DNA of 64,000 nucleotides from Malania oleifera. Taxonomy: Eukaryota; Streptophyta; Magnoliopsida; Santalales; Ximeniaceae. Shown piece by piece: positions 10,533-22,760 of this stretch. The stretch lies in contig NC_080427.1 of the NCBI RefSeq assembly GCF_029873635.1, positions 71,040,848 through 71,104,847 of the forward strand, given 5' to 3'. The notes below the pieces were generated by a model. It was not told the DNA's origin. It searched no databases and saw nothing but the letters and a program-made list of their open reading frames with translations. Position 1 is the stretch's first letter, and every line of letters begins with the position of its first letter. The position numbers and the translations under genes are program-made.

Positions 10533-11434
10533 TGAGCACTATAACAATTGATGACTCGTACTAGGATGAACCCGAGTACTATACCAAATGACAAACTTGA
10601 ACTGAGATGAACCCGAGTACTATAGAAAATGACAAACTCATACTGAAACAAACCTGAGTATTGTAGCAAATGACAACTCGTACTAGGATGAACCCGAGTA
10701 CCATAGCAAATGACAAACTCGTACTAGGACGAACCTGAGTACTATAGCAAATGACAACTCGTACTGGGATGAACCCGAGTACTATAGCAAATAACAAACT
10801 CATATCGGGATGAACCCAAGTACTATAGCAAAGACAACTTGCACCGGGATGAACCCAAGTCCTATAGCAAATGACAACTCGTACTGGGATGAACCCAGGT
10901 ACTATAGCAAAGACAACTTGCACCGGAATGAACCCAAGTGCTATATAAAATGACAACTCATACTGAGATGAACCTGAGTACTATAGCAAATGATGACTCG
11001 TACCAAGACGAACCTGAGTACTATAGCAAATGGCAACTCGTACGAGGACGAACCTGAGCACTATAGAAAATGGCAACTCATACCAGGATGAACCTAAGTA
11101 CTATATCAAATGACAACTTATACCGAGATGAGCTCGAGTACTATAGCAAATGACAAACTCGTACCGGGACGAACCCAAATACTATAGCAAATGAGAACTC
11201 GTACCAGGAGGAACTTGAGTACTATAGCAAATGACAACTTGTACCGGGATGAACCCGAGTACTATAGCAAATGACAAACTCGTACTGGGACGAACTCGAA
11301 TACTATAGCAAATAACAACTCATACTAGGACGAACCTGAGTACTATAGCAAATGACAACTTGTATTAGGACGAACTTGAGTACTATAGCAATGACAACTT
11401 GTACCAGAACGAACCTGAGTACTATAACAAATGA
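10533..11434 (-). repeat. 22-copy tandem repeat, about 40-bp unit, 3' UTR of the Ogre-like element
   Basis: Units follow the pattern ACTCGTACCGGGATGAACCC then GAGTACTATAGCAAATGACA, with unit lengths of 38 to 41 bp and 22 units by eye. The array lies between the end of the internal coding remnant and the 3' LTR. Tandem repeats at this position are known in Ogre elements and have been described as a source of satellite DNA. Each unit holds an imperfect hairpin: arm GTACCGGG, loop ATGAA, arm CCCGAGTAC with one bulged A. It does not encode a continuous conserved protein. Confidence 0.9.
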
Positions 11435-13849
11435 GGAAAATTCTAGAAAAGATCATTTGAATATTGAAGACATATTTTGGGATTCGAAGACTTGTGCCCT
11501 TGTCTCAAAGTGGTGTTTCAAAGCATGTTATTCTGTGCCTGGGGTCAATTGCCCCAGTTTCAAGGCATGTCATTCCGTGCCTGGGGTCAATTGCCTCAGT
11601 TTCAAGTATTCTCAAGACAAGGATGACTCAAACGAGGATGCAAAAGGAATATTCTAAAAAACCTATTCAATAGGATAAATATGAATGTATGGTATTCTAT
11701 TATTGTATGCATGTTGCCAATGGTGATCTAGAATGCGAGGATGTATGCATGTTGAATGACACCATGTGTATGCAGTGTATATTTACTTTATGCAATGCAT
11801 GAAATGCATGTTGAAGCATGAACTTTATTCTTCCAATGCACCAATAATCGACAGTCTCAACTCTTACTTTGGCCACTTTAAATTCCAATCCAAAATGAGG
11901 GTCCCTGAATTGGTTTATCAAAGATTCGACCCATAATTTGCCGCAGTTACATTCTTTCAACTTCCATCCTGATGTGAAGATACTGGGATTGACTATAGCA
12001 AGGCTCAACTCGAAATTTGCCCTAGTTGCCACTGATTGTGGCCAACCTTTCATCCTCTAACTCTCATTCTAATGCAAAGGTACTGAAACTAACTATAATT
12101 AAGCTCCTCACAAAACTTTTCCCAATTACATGCATCTGTAACTGCTCCTGGCTTTCCCTGCTCAAGTAAGCAAATCTCTGAATTGGCTTCAGCGAGCTTT
12201 ACGAGATACTTCTTTGGCTCTCCGGTCATCTTTCAGAGCTTTTGAAGGATGGAAGGGGTTTTTATGGATGAGAAATCATGCATTTTGGACAAATTTGCAG
12301 AGTCAAAAGGGGATATGCACAAGATAGATGTTTTACTATGTTCATGCCTAAGAGGAAAAATTTATACCAGTATTCAAAAGTTATGTGATATTGATGCTGG
12401 TCTTTCGGCCTGGATGACTGGCTTTCTCCCTTTGTTGATTGCCCTAGTTTCGTTGAAGGAAATATTCCCCTTTTGTCTTTTGATGGGGAACCATTGACAC
12501 TTCCTTGTTCTGGTCGTTTTCCATAGCTTAATGAAGCTTTTACCTCTATTTTGATTTCGAGATGGACTTTAGGACTCGAGGCGAAACGTAGGCCTCGGGA
12601 TACGGGTTCTCGGAAAAATAAGGAAACTAAGGCTTAAAATTCCCTTCCCCAAATGATATCTTTTGCCTCAGTTTGTAGCGGGGTACTTGCAAAGTATTAA
12701 CCAAACTTGTCCTTTTGAACAAACTGCCTACCCTTTCGCGATCACGTCATTACATAGTTCAAACTCAACATTGAGTCTGACAATTCATTCGAGACAACAA
12801 ATGCGTACCAAGTCAGGACTTTGTTTGGACTGTAATGTAGGCTTAGGGATAAAGGTTACTGAAGAAAAAAGTATGATAAGGCTTAAATTTTGTTGATATT
12901 ATCAAAGGTAATCATTGGTCAAGGATCACATCTTAAGCATGTCCCTTTTCATTTCCTTTCTTTTTCTTCTTTTTCTGCATTTTTTTATCTTTTTCTTTCC
13001 CTTTTATGGAGGATTTTTTAGCATCATGTTCATTGGGAGCTCAATAGGAACTAAACTTTTCAAAATTGCCCGGTGTGGGGTGTGATCCTTTGACGGGTTA
13101 AATCAAGAATTGAATATTTCAAACTCAAAGAGGTTAGCAAAGGGATTTCTATTTCTCAATTCTCTTTCTAGGTAGCAAAAAAATGGTCTACCATCATTTT
13201 GGGTAGTCAATTATTGCCTCATGTAATTTTTCAGACTCCTGAAACCCCGAACCTGATTTAATTTTTAGGAAAATGACATTTTAGAAAAAAAGTTTTTTCA
13301 TTCTGGCCCAAGTGGTGTAACAAGCGATAAATCAGTGTTTGGTTCTTTTTGTGGAAAGAATGGTTGGCTAATAATGGCCATCTGTCATTTGATCAAAACA
13401 AGAGTGGTGAACATCATAAACTTATGGAACAAACAACACTATTCCATGCTTTTTGATGCGCGGATCCATGGGGTGAGGGAAATTGTTTCATCTTTTCATC
13501 CTCCCTTTCCTAACTTGAGTTTTCATCAATTTCACAACTCATGGATACTGGTATTTTGTTTTCCTAATCTTAGCATGAGACACAAGCAAAAAAAATCTTG
13601 GCACTTGAACTCAACGAAAATGCATAATTTCATTGAATTGTCAAAGGATTACAAAAGAAAAACAGAAATAACAAAAGCATCACATGAACTAAGTTGAATA
13701 GCCAAAGATTCCCCAATCTGGTGGTTGAAAAGCAAATTACTTTGTTCAAGTTGTGGAAGGATTATTGTCATCAGCAAGCTTCTCTGCCCCTTCTTGGCTC
13801 CCAGACCCTTACTTGTTGTTGTCTTCCCCGTGGTCAGGTAAAGGATTGC
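11435..13849 (-). other. Non-coding internal region of the Ogre-like element
   Basis: About 2.4 kb without recognisable coding content on either strand; the short ORFs lack protease, reverse transcriptase or integrase motifs. It includes a 42-bp direct duplication at 11516-11599. The motif GCC(C/T)(C/T)AGTTT recurs at about 11551, 11593, 12001, 12441 and 12665. Where pol would lie in a complete relative there is only this sequence. Confidence 0.6.
11516..11599. repeat. 42-bp direct duplication
   Basis: Two adjacent 42-bp copies, 11516-11557 and 11558-11599, share GTGCCTGGGGTCAATTGCC and differ at a few transitions. A third copy starts with TTTCAAG and stops. It lies just beside the larger 40-bp array. 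Confidence 0.85.
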
Positions 13850-15287
13850 TCTGAATTCTAGACTGCTTATCATTAAAATCTAACCACCCTGCGTTCCTCA
13901 GCTTCTGCACCTTGTTTTTGAATGCCCAGTAGCACTCAATGGAGTGTCCAGGAGTATTGGCATGATAAATGCATTAGACATCTGGGTCGTACCAACGCGG
14001 AAATGGGGGTGAGACAAGAGTCCCCGAAATGGTTGTAACCATGTTTCATTCCTTCAGTTGAGCAAATAAGTCTGAATATGTTATCGAGATGGGGTTTATC
14101 TTCCTGACATTTCTTTGGACACCTCTTTCTTGTGCTTGGTTAATTGGCTAGGTGGGCATAGGCTCAGAAGGAGCCTTTTGAGGCCTCATACCTGTTTGCA
14201 CAATCTGATTGACGGTGGGTCTAAAAGAAAAATTCTTTGTAGACCACTGATTTCCACCTCCTTGATAATAATGCCTCTGAATCATATGAGCTTCCTCATC
14301 CTTATTCCTACCTATCCATCTTTTGCCCGGACTAGCCTCGTTTCCACCATCTCTGACTAAACCCGCCTTGATGTCAGCGTCAATTCTCGCTCCCTCAACC
14401 ACAGTATCCATGAAATCATGGGGAGTTGCTCCCCGAAGATGCATGCGGTAAGGGTCCTTTAGTGTGCTTTTGAACAAGGAAATGCCCTCTCGGTCATTCA
14501 CTGGTGGTTCCACCTAGATCACCATATCCTTCCATCTATAAGCATACTCTATGAATGTTTCAGTAGGTTTCTTCTCCATTTCTTACAGAGTAATTCAGTC
14601 AGGTGGCATCTCCATCACATAGCGGTAATGAGTGACAAAGGCGTTGGCCAAGTCCTTCCAAGTGCGGACCCAGGCCTTATCTTGCTGAATGTACCAACGG
14701 ATAGCAGACCCGGTCAAACTGCTTTGAAAGCAGTGCATCATTAGCTTTTTGTCATCTGAGTACACTACCATCGCTTGACAGTACATCAATAAGTGGGCTC
14801 GAGGACACCAAGTTCTGTCGTACTTTTCAAAGTCCAGTATCTTGAATTCTTGCAGCAGAGTGATCTTCGGCACCAAGCAGAGGTTTGTCGAATCAATGGG
14901 ATCGAATGAATTAGACCCTTTGATGGCCTTTAACTGCTCTTCAAGTACGTCATAGCGACGCTCAGTTATGATTCTATTTGCCCCCACATCTATCAACATT
15001 ATCGGGGGTACTCCGATTGCTAGGACTCCTAGCATCGATGTGGTAGGAATGAATGAAGCACTATTTGGTGGGGGATTTTCTGCGGTGATTGGAGGTTGTG
15101 TAGAGGTTTGCCAGTGTACCGAGGTGAATCACAGAGGATAAGTGGGGTTTGAATCCTCCTCATCATTTTGTGGTTGCACAGACTTACCATTACTCATCAT
15201 TAAGTCCAAAAGCTTATTCATCTTATTATTTAGCTCTTCTTGCCACTGTATTATTCCTAGGACTCTGCCTTCCAATTATTTTGCCAT
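13850..15287 (-). pseudogene. Degraded gag of the Ogre/Tat-like element
   Basis: The frame starts at an ATG at 15287 and has in-frame stops early on. The best open part (15035-14595) carries the retrotransposon gag core: an F-x-K-Y-D segment, then R-A-H-L-x-M-Y, C-F-Q-S-S-L-T-G-S-A and R-T-W-K-D-L-A-N-A-F. A second part (14513-14148) continues with E-P-P and L-K-D-P-Y. Towards the C-terminus (13973-13932) a C-x2-H...G-H...E-C motif is followed by W-A-F-K-N-K-V-Q, as in Tat/Ogre gag proteins. Gag would form the cytoplasmic particle that packages element RNA. Stops and frameshifts mean that this copy makes no full protein. Confidence 0.8.
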
Positions 15288-16272
15288 GATATTTGCTTTA
15301 ATCCTGTTGTTGTAGGGGTGAGTAGTGGTGGGCTCAACGTTGGAATTCTGGATTTTAATTTGGCCTGATAGGAAATTGGAAAGTGATTACCGGCCCATTG
15401 GAGAAGAACATGCATGCATGCATGCATGTAATGCAACCTAAACAATCATTTGGCCAGAGTTCCAGGAAAAACCTCAATGATCCCATGAATGATCCATTTT
15501 CCCTTGGTTAGGGTATTTTAAGAGATAAAATTTGACTTTTTCATAGATGAATTAGGCTTTTCTCAAAACATTGGCCAAGTGATATGGATGCCTAACATGG
15601 ATGCAAGAGGTACAACACAAAGCATTTCAAAACATATATACAACAGACATGGATTACAACATGTGGAGAAAGATGCGGGTTCTATCCCAACCCAAAGGAA
15701 GGTATGTACATAGGGTTCTCTGAGGCTCTACCCTAGGCAAGGGATAATGGACAATCATGTGTGGGTAGGCTCTAATCCCTAAAAACAACAGGTTCCCAGA
15801 TTGAAACTCTATCCTCCCTCACAGAGGTTCGGACGAATCTCGCACTGAGCAAAGTGGTTCGCGGGTCCCCATAAGCCCTGCCACATGGGGACTGGCACTA
15901 TTACACTCCTATCTAATCCTGAAAGGGAAAGCCCGGGTATAGAGCTGTGAGGGCATGTGAGTTTAACAATTTCAGCCTACACCCTCTACCCCACATTCAT
16001 CCATACACTTATTTGAACACAATATTTCACAATTAAACACATAAAAGTATGCATGCTCAACAAAGTACTCAGATTTATTCACAATGCCTAGCCATGGAAA
16101 TGAAGCATTTAGAATTAATCACATGCTTTATTTAAAAAGTAAGCCAGATATTTACAGTTAACCCTGTACAAAATTATTCCAATTGTCAATTTATACAAAA
16201 TTGTGATTACAAAGGCTTATCAAATTTGGATTTTGGGATAATTTTCAAATAATTAATGGATCGACTCTTAAA
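15288..16272 (-). other. 5' leader of the Ogre-like element
   Basis: About 985 bp between the primer site and gag. No coding motif or repeat stands out apart from a short CATGCATG run near 15410-15427. In complete Ogre elements an extra ORF can precede gag; I see none here. Confidence 0.5.
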
Positions 16273-16292
16273 CATCCCCAGCAGAGTCGCCA
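16273..16292 (-). other. Primer-binding site of the Ogre-like element
   Basis: In element sense TGGCGACTCTGCTGGGGATG starts three bases after the 5' LTR. The leading TGG would pair with a tRNA CCA end. The old element at 54090 has TGGCGACTCC at the same relative place. Ogre elements are reported to use an arginine tRNA; I could not check the match here. Confidence 0.75.
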
Positions 16293-17179
16293 AACTGTCG
16301 TAACGTTCCGGACCCGGCCAGAAAACCACTCTAGCAAAAATGGGTGCGGCTGCGAATTGGGAAAAATGAATGTGAATTTTGGAAAAGATATTTTCGTGGA
16401 AAAATAATGTGTGATGGAGTCGCCACTAACCTTTTGGAGTGCGTTTAGAATACTTGATTACTACCTCGTTATGGGTAGAATCGGTCTGCGCTACCAGAGT
16501 CAGGCTCAGGAGTACGGTTACGCAAGGGGAAGGTATTAGCACCCCCGACACGCCCATTCTTATGAACAATAATCAAAAATTATCTCAAAATACATTTAAT
16601 AAGCCTTAGAAAGTCACTCCCTTTCAAAAAGCGTGAAAAATGCACAAAATAAAATACTAGATAAGTATTCCCTCATAATCGGGACAATCCAATACTCCCA
16701 AGAGTCCATGCCCTTTGTTGCAATCATTGGGATGGAAAATTAAGAAAATAGGATACAAAATACTCTCCCAGACTTTTAAATCTCGTAGAATTTTTCTAAG
16801 TAGGAAAAAATAATATTTCGGGAGGTTTTTGGAATTTGTTTGGGATGAAAATGATTTTCTGGGCCTAAAAATATTTTCGTGATTTTTTCTAAGTGTGGAA
16901 ACATTTTTTTTTATATTTATGATTTTTTCAATATTTTTCCCGAAGTTCAAAATAGCACAAGTAAAATTAAGACAAAAAACATGGAAGTCAAAGTTGGAAA
17001 ATATTTTGGGATTTTCAAAAAATTTTAAGATTTTTTTGTGGATTTTTGTGAACTTTTCAAACATTGAAATAATAAAATGAAGAAGAAAACCAGTGCCAAC
17101 TGGTTCGAGAGGGGTGGACGGGTTATGTGTTGACCGGTTCGAGGGAAAACCAATTTAAGGTCTTGGTCGAGACCAATGG

Positions 17180-17845
17180 GTTCAGAGTATATCTATGGAT
17201 ACGAGCATGGATGTTGAGCGCATGGGCGTAAAAGTGGGTGCATGCATGGATGAGCACATGCATGAATGTGTGTGCATGCACGAATGGGTACGTGCGTGAT
17301 TGTATGTGCATGCATGAATGTGTACGTGCATGTGGATGGTATGAGAATGGTGTACGTGCATGCATGAATGCATGGCCATGGGTATGCGTAGACATAAGTG
17401 CGTGTGTGAACGTATGCATGTATGTGCATGAGTATGTGAATGTGTTGTGTACGTATGAATGTATTCATGCATGTAACATGAGTGTGAATATGTGAGTTTT
17501 GCATTGATGTATGCATGCATATGTCATGACCATGTGTGAGTTTGTATGAATGGGCGCATGTGCATGTAACCAGAGTACGTGTGTTTAAAAGTGAATGCTT
17601 AAAAGTGAATGCATGCATGCATGTACATGGATGACTAAGTGAATGTGTGCATATGAAGGTTTTGAGTGCATGTATGTACATGCATGTGTCCATGAGAATG
17701 TTACGTATATACATGTGTGTGTGTGTGTGTGAATGTGTAACTATGTGAGTGTGTGGATGTGTAGACTCATGCATGTATCCATGTATGTGCATGAATTTTT
17801 GAATGAGTGTATGAGCGTAGTTGTATGAACACGCGTGCATGTATG
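17180..17845. repeat. CATG/TGCATG-rich degenerate repeat in the 5' LTR
   Basis: The partner of 5180-5840, with the same order of variant units and a short (GT)n expansion near 17717. Both LTRs keep the tract, so it was present at insertion. Confidence 0.85.
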
Positions 17846-20800
17846 TGATTTTGATGTATGAATTTATTTTGATCCAATGGAAACTAACCTAAACATCTTT
17901 TAGAAATTCTTAGATTTTTTTTGAATTTTTGGGATTTTTTTTTAATTTTTATATATTTTTTATAAATTTTGTGCATTTTAGAAGGGATCATTTGAAATGT
18001 GTATATTAAAAATTAAAGAAAACAAGAAAAACCGGTGTAATCCGATTTAGAGGGGTAGAGGGAGACCGGTTTAAGGTTCGGGTCAGGACCAAGAAGTGCC
18101 ATGTGGCGAGGCCAGAGTGGTAGGGAAGATGCCAATGAGATCCACAACGTGGCACTATCGCGGATGTACATAGGGATGCAGATCCAGCGGCTAGGAGGGA
18201 TCTTGAGTGCTCCTGTATGCATTAATGGTGAAGGAGACCGAGGGGGCCACGTGTCGCATGGCGTATAGACTGGCAGGTGGTCATTAATATCATCTAACAC
18301 GAGCAAAATCCTGGCCTCTAATGCTGTAGAGATCCAACGGTTAGGAGATGAACGCATTCCAGCATTGATGGCCCGGGGGATTGGTCTGCCACGTGTCACA
18401 TGGAAGGACGGGTCGTAGTTAATGCACTTGACACGGAGGATCAGAACCGTTGGTGCACTGCGGGGATCCAACAATGGGGATTCGATCCGCACAGTCTTCT
18501 TGTTGTGGCGTGATCTGATCCATCCGATGGAGGGTTGATCCAACGGCCTGTGGAGGGAACTCGCAGGCTTCCATGCACATTAATGATGGGGGCAATGGGC
18601 TTGCCGCGTGTCACTTGGAGAGTGCAGAGATGTGCAAACACTTATGGCAACTGTCTAAACAAGACAATCTTGATCATTGCTTATCTGCAAGGATCAGACG
18701 GTCATCTAGAGTATTTACATGATGAGATTTGGGCTTTTCATAGAGAATAAAATGGGTGGATGCGAGGGAGCTAGGTGTTTTCTTCGATCGAACGGATAAG
18801 GGAACGCCACGTGGTCGAATCCTCTAGCACCAGGGGTTTAGATACTTAAACCCAAATTTTTCGTTCTTCATTTCTTCATTTCTTATTCTCGAATGCCCTC
18901 TCTCTCTGTTCTCTCTACTCCCTTTTCCTCTCTTATCCTCTATGTATTCCTAGGAATTCTCTCTTCCCTTACACTCTCTACAACACTCTCTGTAACTCCC
19001 TTTCGCTCGTTCCTCCCCTTCTCTCCGTGATCTCGCCTACACTACCTGAAGCTCTCCCCTCTAAGATCCAAGCCTCTCTCGGAGCCCCATCTTTCTATGG
19101 TTCTTCTCTGGAATAATCATGGTGGCGACAAGGCAATGATGACATGGTGGCAGCGATAGGCGCTCTAGTGGTTGTTTTCGTTCTTTTTGCTCATTCCCTC
19201 ACCCGCAACTTCCTCCTCATCTCAGTGACACCATCTTTTTCATTCAAGCTTTCTCTGAAAGAGCGGGCGCTTGTAAACCAGCCCAAACCCTCTACAGCCT
19301 TTCATTCGCCTCTCCAAGCTCGCACACTATTCGGAAAGAAAGCCCATTGAGGCGTCGCAGTCTCAGGCACCTCGAGGATCCCGATCCAAGTTCAAGCAAC
19401 AAGTCGTAGCTATGAGGCACACCTTGTCTTCGACAAACAGCAAAGCCACTATGAAGTTCGTTCCTGAATCCGTGCCATCGCAAAAGGATGGCCGTGTGGA
19501 AGCTTGGAGATCTTTTAGGCTTTGCGGACTACCCCAAAAATATGAGTTTTCTTCTCTTATTTTATTTTATTATTTTTTAGATCTAAAAGCTAAGATGTGT
19601 GTGGGAATGTTGATTTTAGTCTGGTTGATAATCTTTATGTGTTGTGATTGAGGAGAGTTAGGGTTTGCAGGTTTGGGTTAGGGTTTCGATTTTGGTGAGG
19701 TTTCAAGGATAAGTGGTGGGGGTTGACTCACATGAGTCAACTTGGCAAGTCATGTGACTCTAGGTGAGACCGAGTGGGGTGAGGTGCATGTGGACAGATA
19801 CATGTGAGGGTTCAATTAGGCTTGGGTTTCAATTTAATGTTCAAATGGGTTTGGGCTAAGGGTCAAGTGGGCCTTTTTTGGTTCAAATTTTTAATGGGTT
19901 GTCCTAGGTTCATAGAATGGGCTTCAGGTCACTTCAACTATGGCTTAGCGGGCTTCAAGGAAATTTTGCAAATGGGTCAGGGTAAAAATTTTAAAAACGA
20001 GCTTGGGGTATGAATTTGAAAAAAGGGATGTAGTTCTAAAAAAACATTTGGGCTTGGGTAATTCAAAATTGGTTTCTAGGCTAAGACTTTAAAATGGGCT
20101 TCAGATGCTTTTAAAGTAGGGAGTTGGGCTGAGTGTTTTAAAAAAAAAAAAGTGAATGGGCTCCAGGCTATTTTGAAATAAGCTGGTTAACTTTTAAGAT
20201 GGGTCTGGAGTGAGATTTTAAAACAAACTGTGGGCTAGGGTATTTCAAAAATGAACATGGGCTTTATTTAAAAAACACAAATGGGCAGGGGGATGTTCAA
20301 GCTGGACTTGATGGGTTAGGCTTAGATAGGCTAACTGGGGTTATGGTCCAAACGGGTAAATGGGTATGGGTTCTGGGTTCAAAACGGAGCTCCAATCTAG
20401 GGGGAGTTAAAAATGAATTCGGGCTTCTAGTGTTAACTAGGTCTGGGATGATTTAAAGACAATGTTAGGGCCAGGATTGTGGGCCTAATTCGTGTACGGG
20501 TCAAGTGGATCCAAATCCAAGCTCTAATTTGGGTAGTGATCAATGAATTCAAACCCAAACTTGGGTTCAAGTCTGAGCCTTAAGCAGCCTAAGCTTAGGT
20601 TCAAATGAGAACCTGACTACTGAGAGGGTACCTGGATTCACGTTGGTATGAACTGGATAGCACAACCTAATTTCTCAAAATTAAGACGGGGGGAGAGAAG
20701 ATTTACCTATGGTCTTATGCTCCTCCTGTCTTATTCTTCCTTCTGTATGTGTCTGTCTGTCTGTCTAGTTGAGGTTGTCCTGAATGTGTGGTGATCTCTT

Positions 20801-20998
20801 CTTCTAAATTGCTCTGCTTCTATACTCACTTACTACTCCACACCCTGAATTCTGCAGGATGTCCTCCCTCACTTTTTTCTAACTCACTTTCTCTCCTCTC
20901 CCAATTTCATCAGGGTTTCCTTGCCCTCCGAGGTTCTTTCTTCCTAATTTTTGCAGAGTTTTTCTAAGCTCTCCCCCCAGTGTCTTGCTAGAGTAATA

Positions 20999-21022
20999 GG
21001 ACTCCCTATTTATAGGGAGTCC
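20999..21022 (-). promoter_or_regulatory. TATA box inside a perfect inverted repeat (5' LTR copy)
   Basis: Identical to 8992-9015 although the flanks differ: GGACTCCCTA, TTTA, TAGGGAGTCC. On the minus strand TATAAATA is correctly placed to start transcription toward the primer site and gag. Confidence 0.72.
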
Positions 21023-22327
21023 AAGGGGTGCCATTGGCGCCAAAATTTCTTCCAGCGTGGATTATTCTCACGCAATTCCTTGGTAACCGACTATCAAGAA
21101 ATATGATTCATGTTTCATTTTCTTTGTTATTTTTGAAATTATGTTGCTTAACTTATTTTGCTTTTCTTTCCTGTGCAAGTGAATTGAGGGGAAAATCCAG
21201 GTGGCAGATGAGGAATGAAGGGCTTTTAGGCTTGCTCTAGCTTGGCAAGCCTGGATTGGATGGCATGGTATCTTTCTTTCTTTTGTTTTTGCATTTTCCT
21301 TTTCTGTGGCTAACCAACTTTCCTTTTTCTCTCTTCTGTGCGCAGGTACTCCAGATGGTATCACAGGGATGGAGGGCTTTTGGGAACCTCCATGTGACAG
21401 CCCGGGGGTGGGGGAATCAGTGATTTGCTTTTTGCTTTTGTATTTTATAGTATTTTATTTGTTTTTTATTTTTCTGTATTATGCTAATGTACCCCCGATT
21501 CCCCTTCCCTGCAACTTGCTTTTGTACACTTTTCATTTCCATGTATCTTTGAATTTCTTATTTCCTGTATATCATCCTTCTTACTTGTACAGTGGACTTC
21601 CCCTGCACGTGCTCCTGCACCACATTGGAGGCATGTGCTCCACTTCTCTTTTCTAATAAAGTGCCTGTGGTTTTTCAATTTTGACCCCAATAGACCAATT
21701 TTGAATTTTTATTTAAGAGACTCTAAGTAATAAATGTGTCTTCAGGATTGACCAATTTTGACCAAACAACCCGATAAGTATGACTTTAATAACGGACATG
21801 GCATGTCCTAAAATTAAGACCCAATTTCCAAAATTAGTTTAAGATTTTGAAAACTCAATACCAAGTTTGGACTTCTCAGACTTATGGAAACTTAAAGGGC
21901 TCGATCAACTAAACTAATTTTTGGGTTTTGAAATTAAAACTAAAAATTGAGAACAGGATTTAGGCTTATTATGAAGAACATTGATTTTGAAATTAAAGGA
22001 CTATAAAGCCTAGCCTATAATGGTTTTAGAAACTACGGGGACTTAACTAATAACAAAGGTAACTAGATAGAACTAATTATAAAGGAATTAGTCAAAATCA
22101 ACAAGGAATAAACCTAAGATGTGGACTTGAATGTTCACAAGACTCAACTTTAAATCAAAAGTTTGTTTTTTTTTTTTTTTTTTTTTGACATTTTAGGGGC
22201 TTGACCACTTGAAATCAAAAGGACTCGATCGGGGAATTAGGGCCTTAATTTTGCATCAAAACTTGAGGTCAACTCTTATTTTGTCGAGTATTCAGAAATT
22301 TGTTTGGTAAAAATTAGGGTGTCTACA

Positions 22328-22332
22328 ATACC
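22328..22332. repeat. Target site duplication ATACC (right)
   Basis: Matches 4283-4287. After it the sequence continues the interrupted Tourist-like element (CAAACACCCC, then TAA at 22343). Confidence 0.9.
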
Positions 22333-22342
22333 AAACACCCCC
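22333..22342. mobile_element. Right end of the interrupted Tourist-like element
   Basis: ATACCAAACACCCC followed by TAA corresponds to ATACCAAATGACCCC followed by TAA at the end of the element at 52584-53271. Confidence 0.5.
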
Positions 22343-22439
22343 TAATTTTTTAATATTTTCATTTTCATTCCCTAATTTTCATGTTCTAAACAGTAGTTGA
22401 ATTTGTTAACAAGTGTATGTATCTATTTAATAAATATGA

Positions 22440-22760
22440 CAATAACAACAAGAAGTCTTAAGTCACACTAGGTAGAGTCGGTTGCATAAATTCTTTTTCT
22501 CCAATTTATCCTATTGAAAGCAAATTCCATTAGTAGATTAAGAGCTATTAAATTCTTTCTCACTACCTCATTCCAAATTATTTTAGGTCTACCCATATCC
22601 TTTTTCATATCATAAATAATAACTAACTCACTCCTCCTCACATGTATCTACTAAGTCAGTATTTCAAATGCCCAAGCTATCTAAGTTGTTCCTCTCTTAT
22701 CTTGTCTTTCATCAGTTTTTTGCCTAAATTATTGCATTTATTCTCATTCCTTAATTTGGA
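22440..22760 (-). pseudogene. RTE-type non-LTR retrotransposon 3' remnant
   Basis: On the minus strand the segment ends in the ACTAGGTAGAGTCGG-type phrase plus an AACAACAA microsatellite, reading as the 3' end of a plant RTE. The same phrase family occurs in the plus-strand RTE remnant at 51718-51902 (GACCCCATCTAGCGAGACT, then a TTG-rich tail). Only the last few hundred bases are present and the frame is broken. Confidence 0.6.

Larger units (their letters stand above)
4288..22327 (-). mobile_element. Complete non-autonomous Ogre/Tat-like LTR retrotransposon
   Basis: An 18,040-bp element in minus orientation. Two direct repeats of 6045 and 6032 bp begin TGTAGACACCC in element sense and end ACGACA or ACAACA; they flank a 5963-bp internal region, and ATACC is duplicated at both ends. 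A primer site TGGCGACTCTGCTGGGGATG follows the 5' LTR and a purine tract precedes the 3' LTR. The internal region carries a degraded gag of the Tat/Ogre type and a 3' tandem repeat array, but I see no protease, reverse transcriptase, RNase H or integrase. Very long LTRs, this gag type and 3' UTR tandem repeats are typical of the Ogre group. By eye the LTRs differ at roughly one base in ten, mostly transitions, so the insertion is old. It must have moved with proteins supplied by a relative. Confidence 0.9.
16296..22327 (-). repeat. 5' LTR of the Ogre-like element
   Basis: This 6032-bp repeat is collinear with 4288-10332 over its whole length. Differences are scattered, mostly C-T and G-A, plus small indels in homopolymers and one extra short block near 17590. 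The order of landmarks is the same. Confidence 0.92.

Noticed and set aside
10533..11434. CRISPR array
   Set aside because: Units are contiguous with no unique spacers, lie inside a plant retroelement, and have no cas genes.
11700..12053. Possible pol remnant in the Ogre-like internal region
   Set aside because: No reverse transcriptase, RNase H or integrase motif in any frame that I could read.
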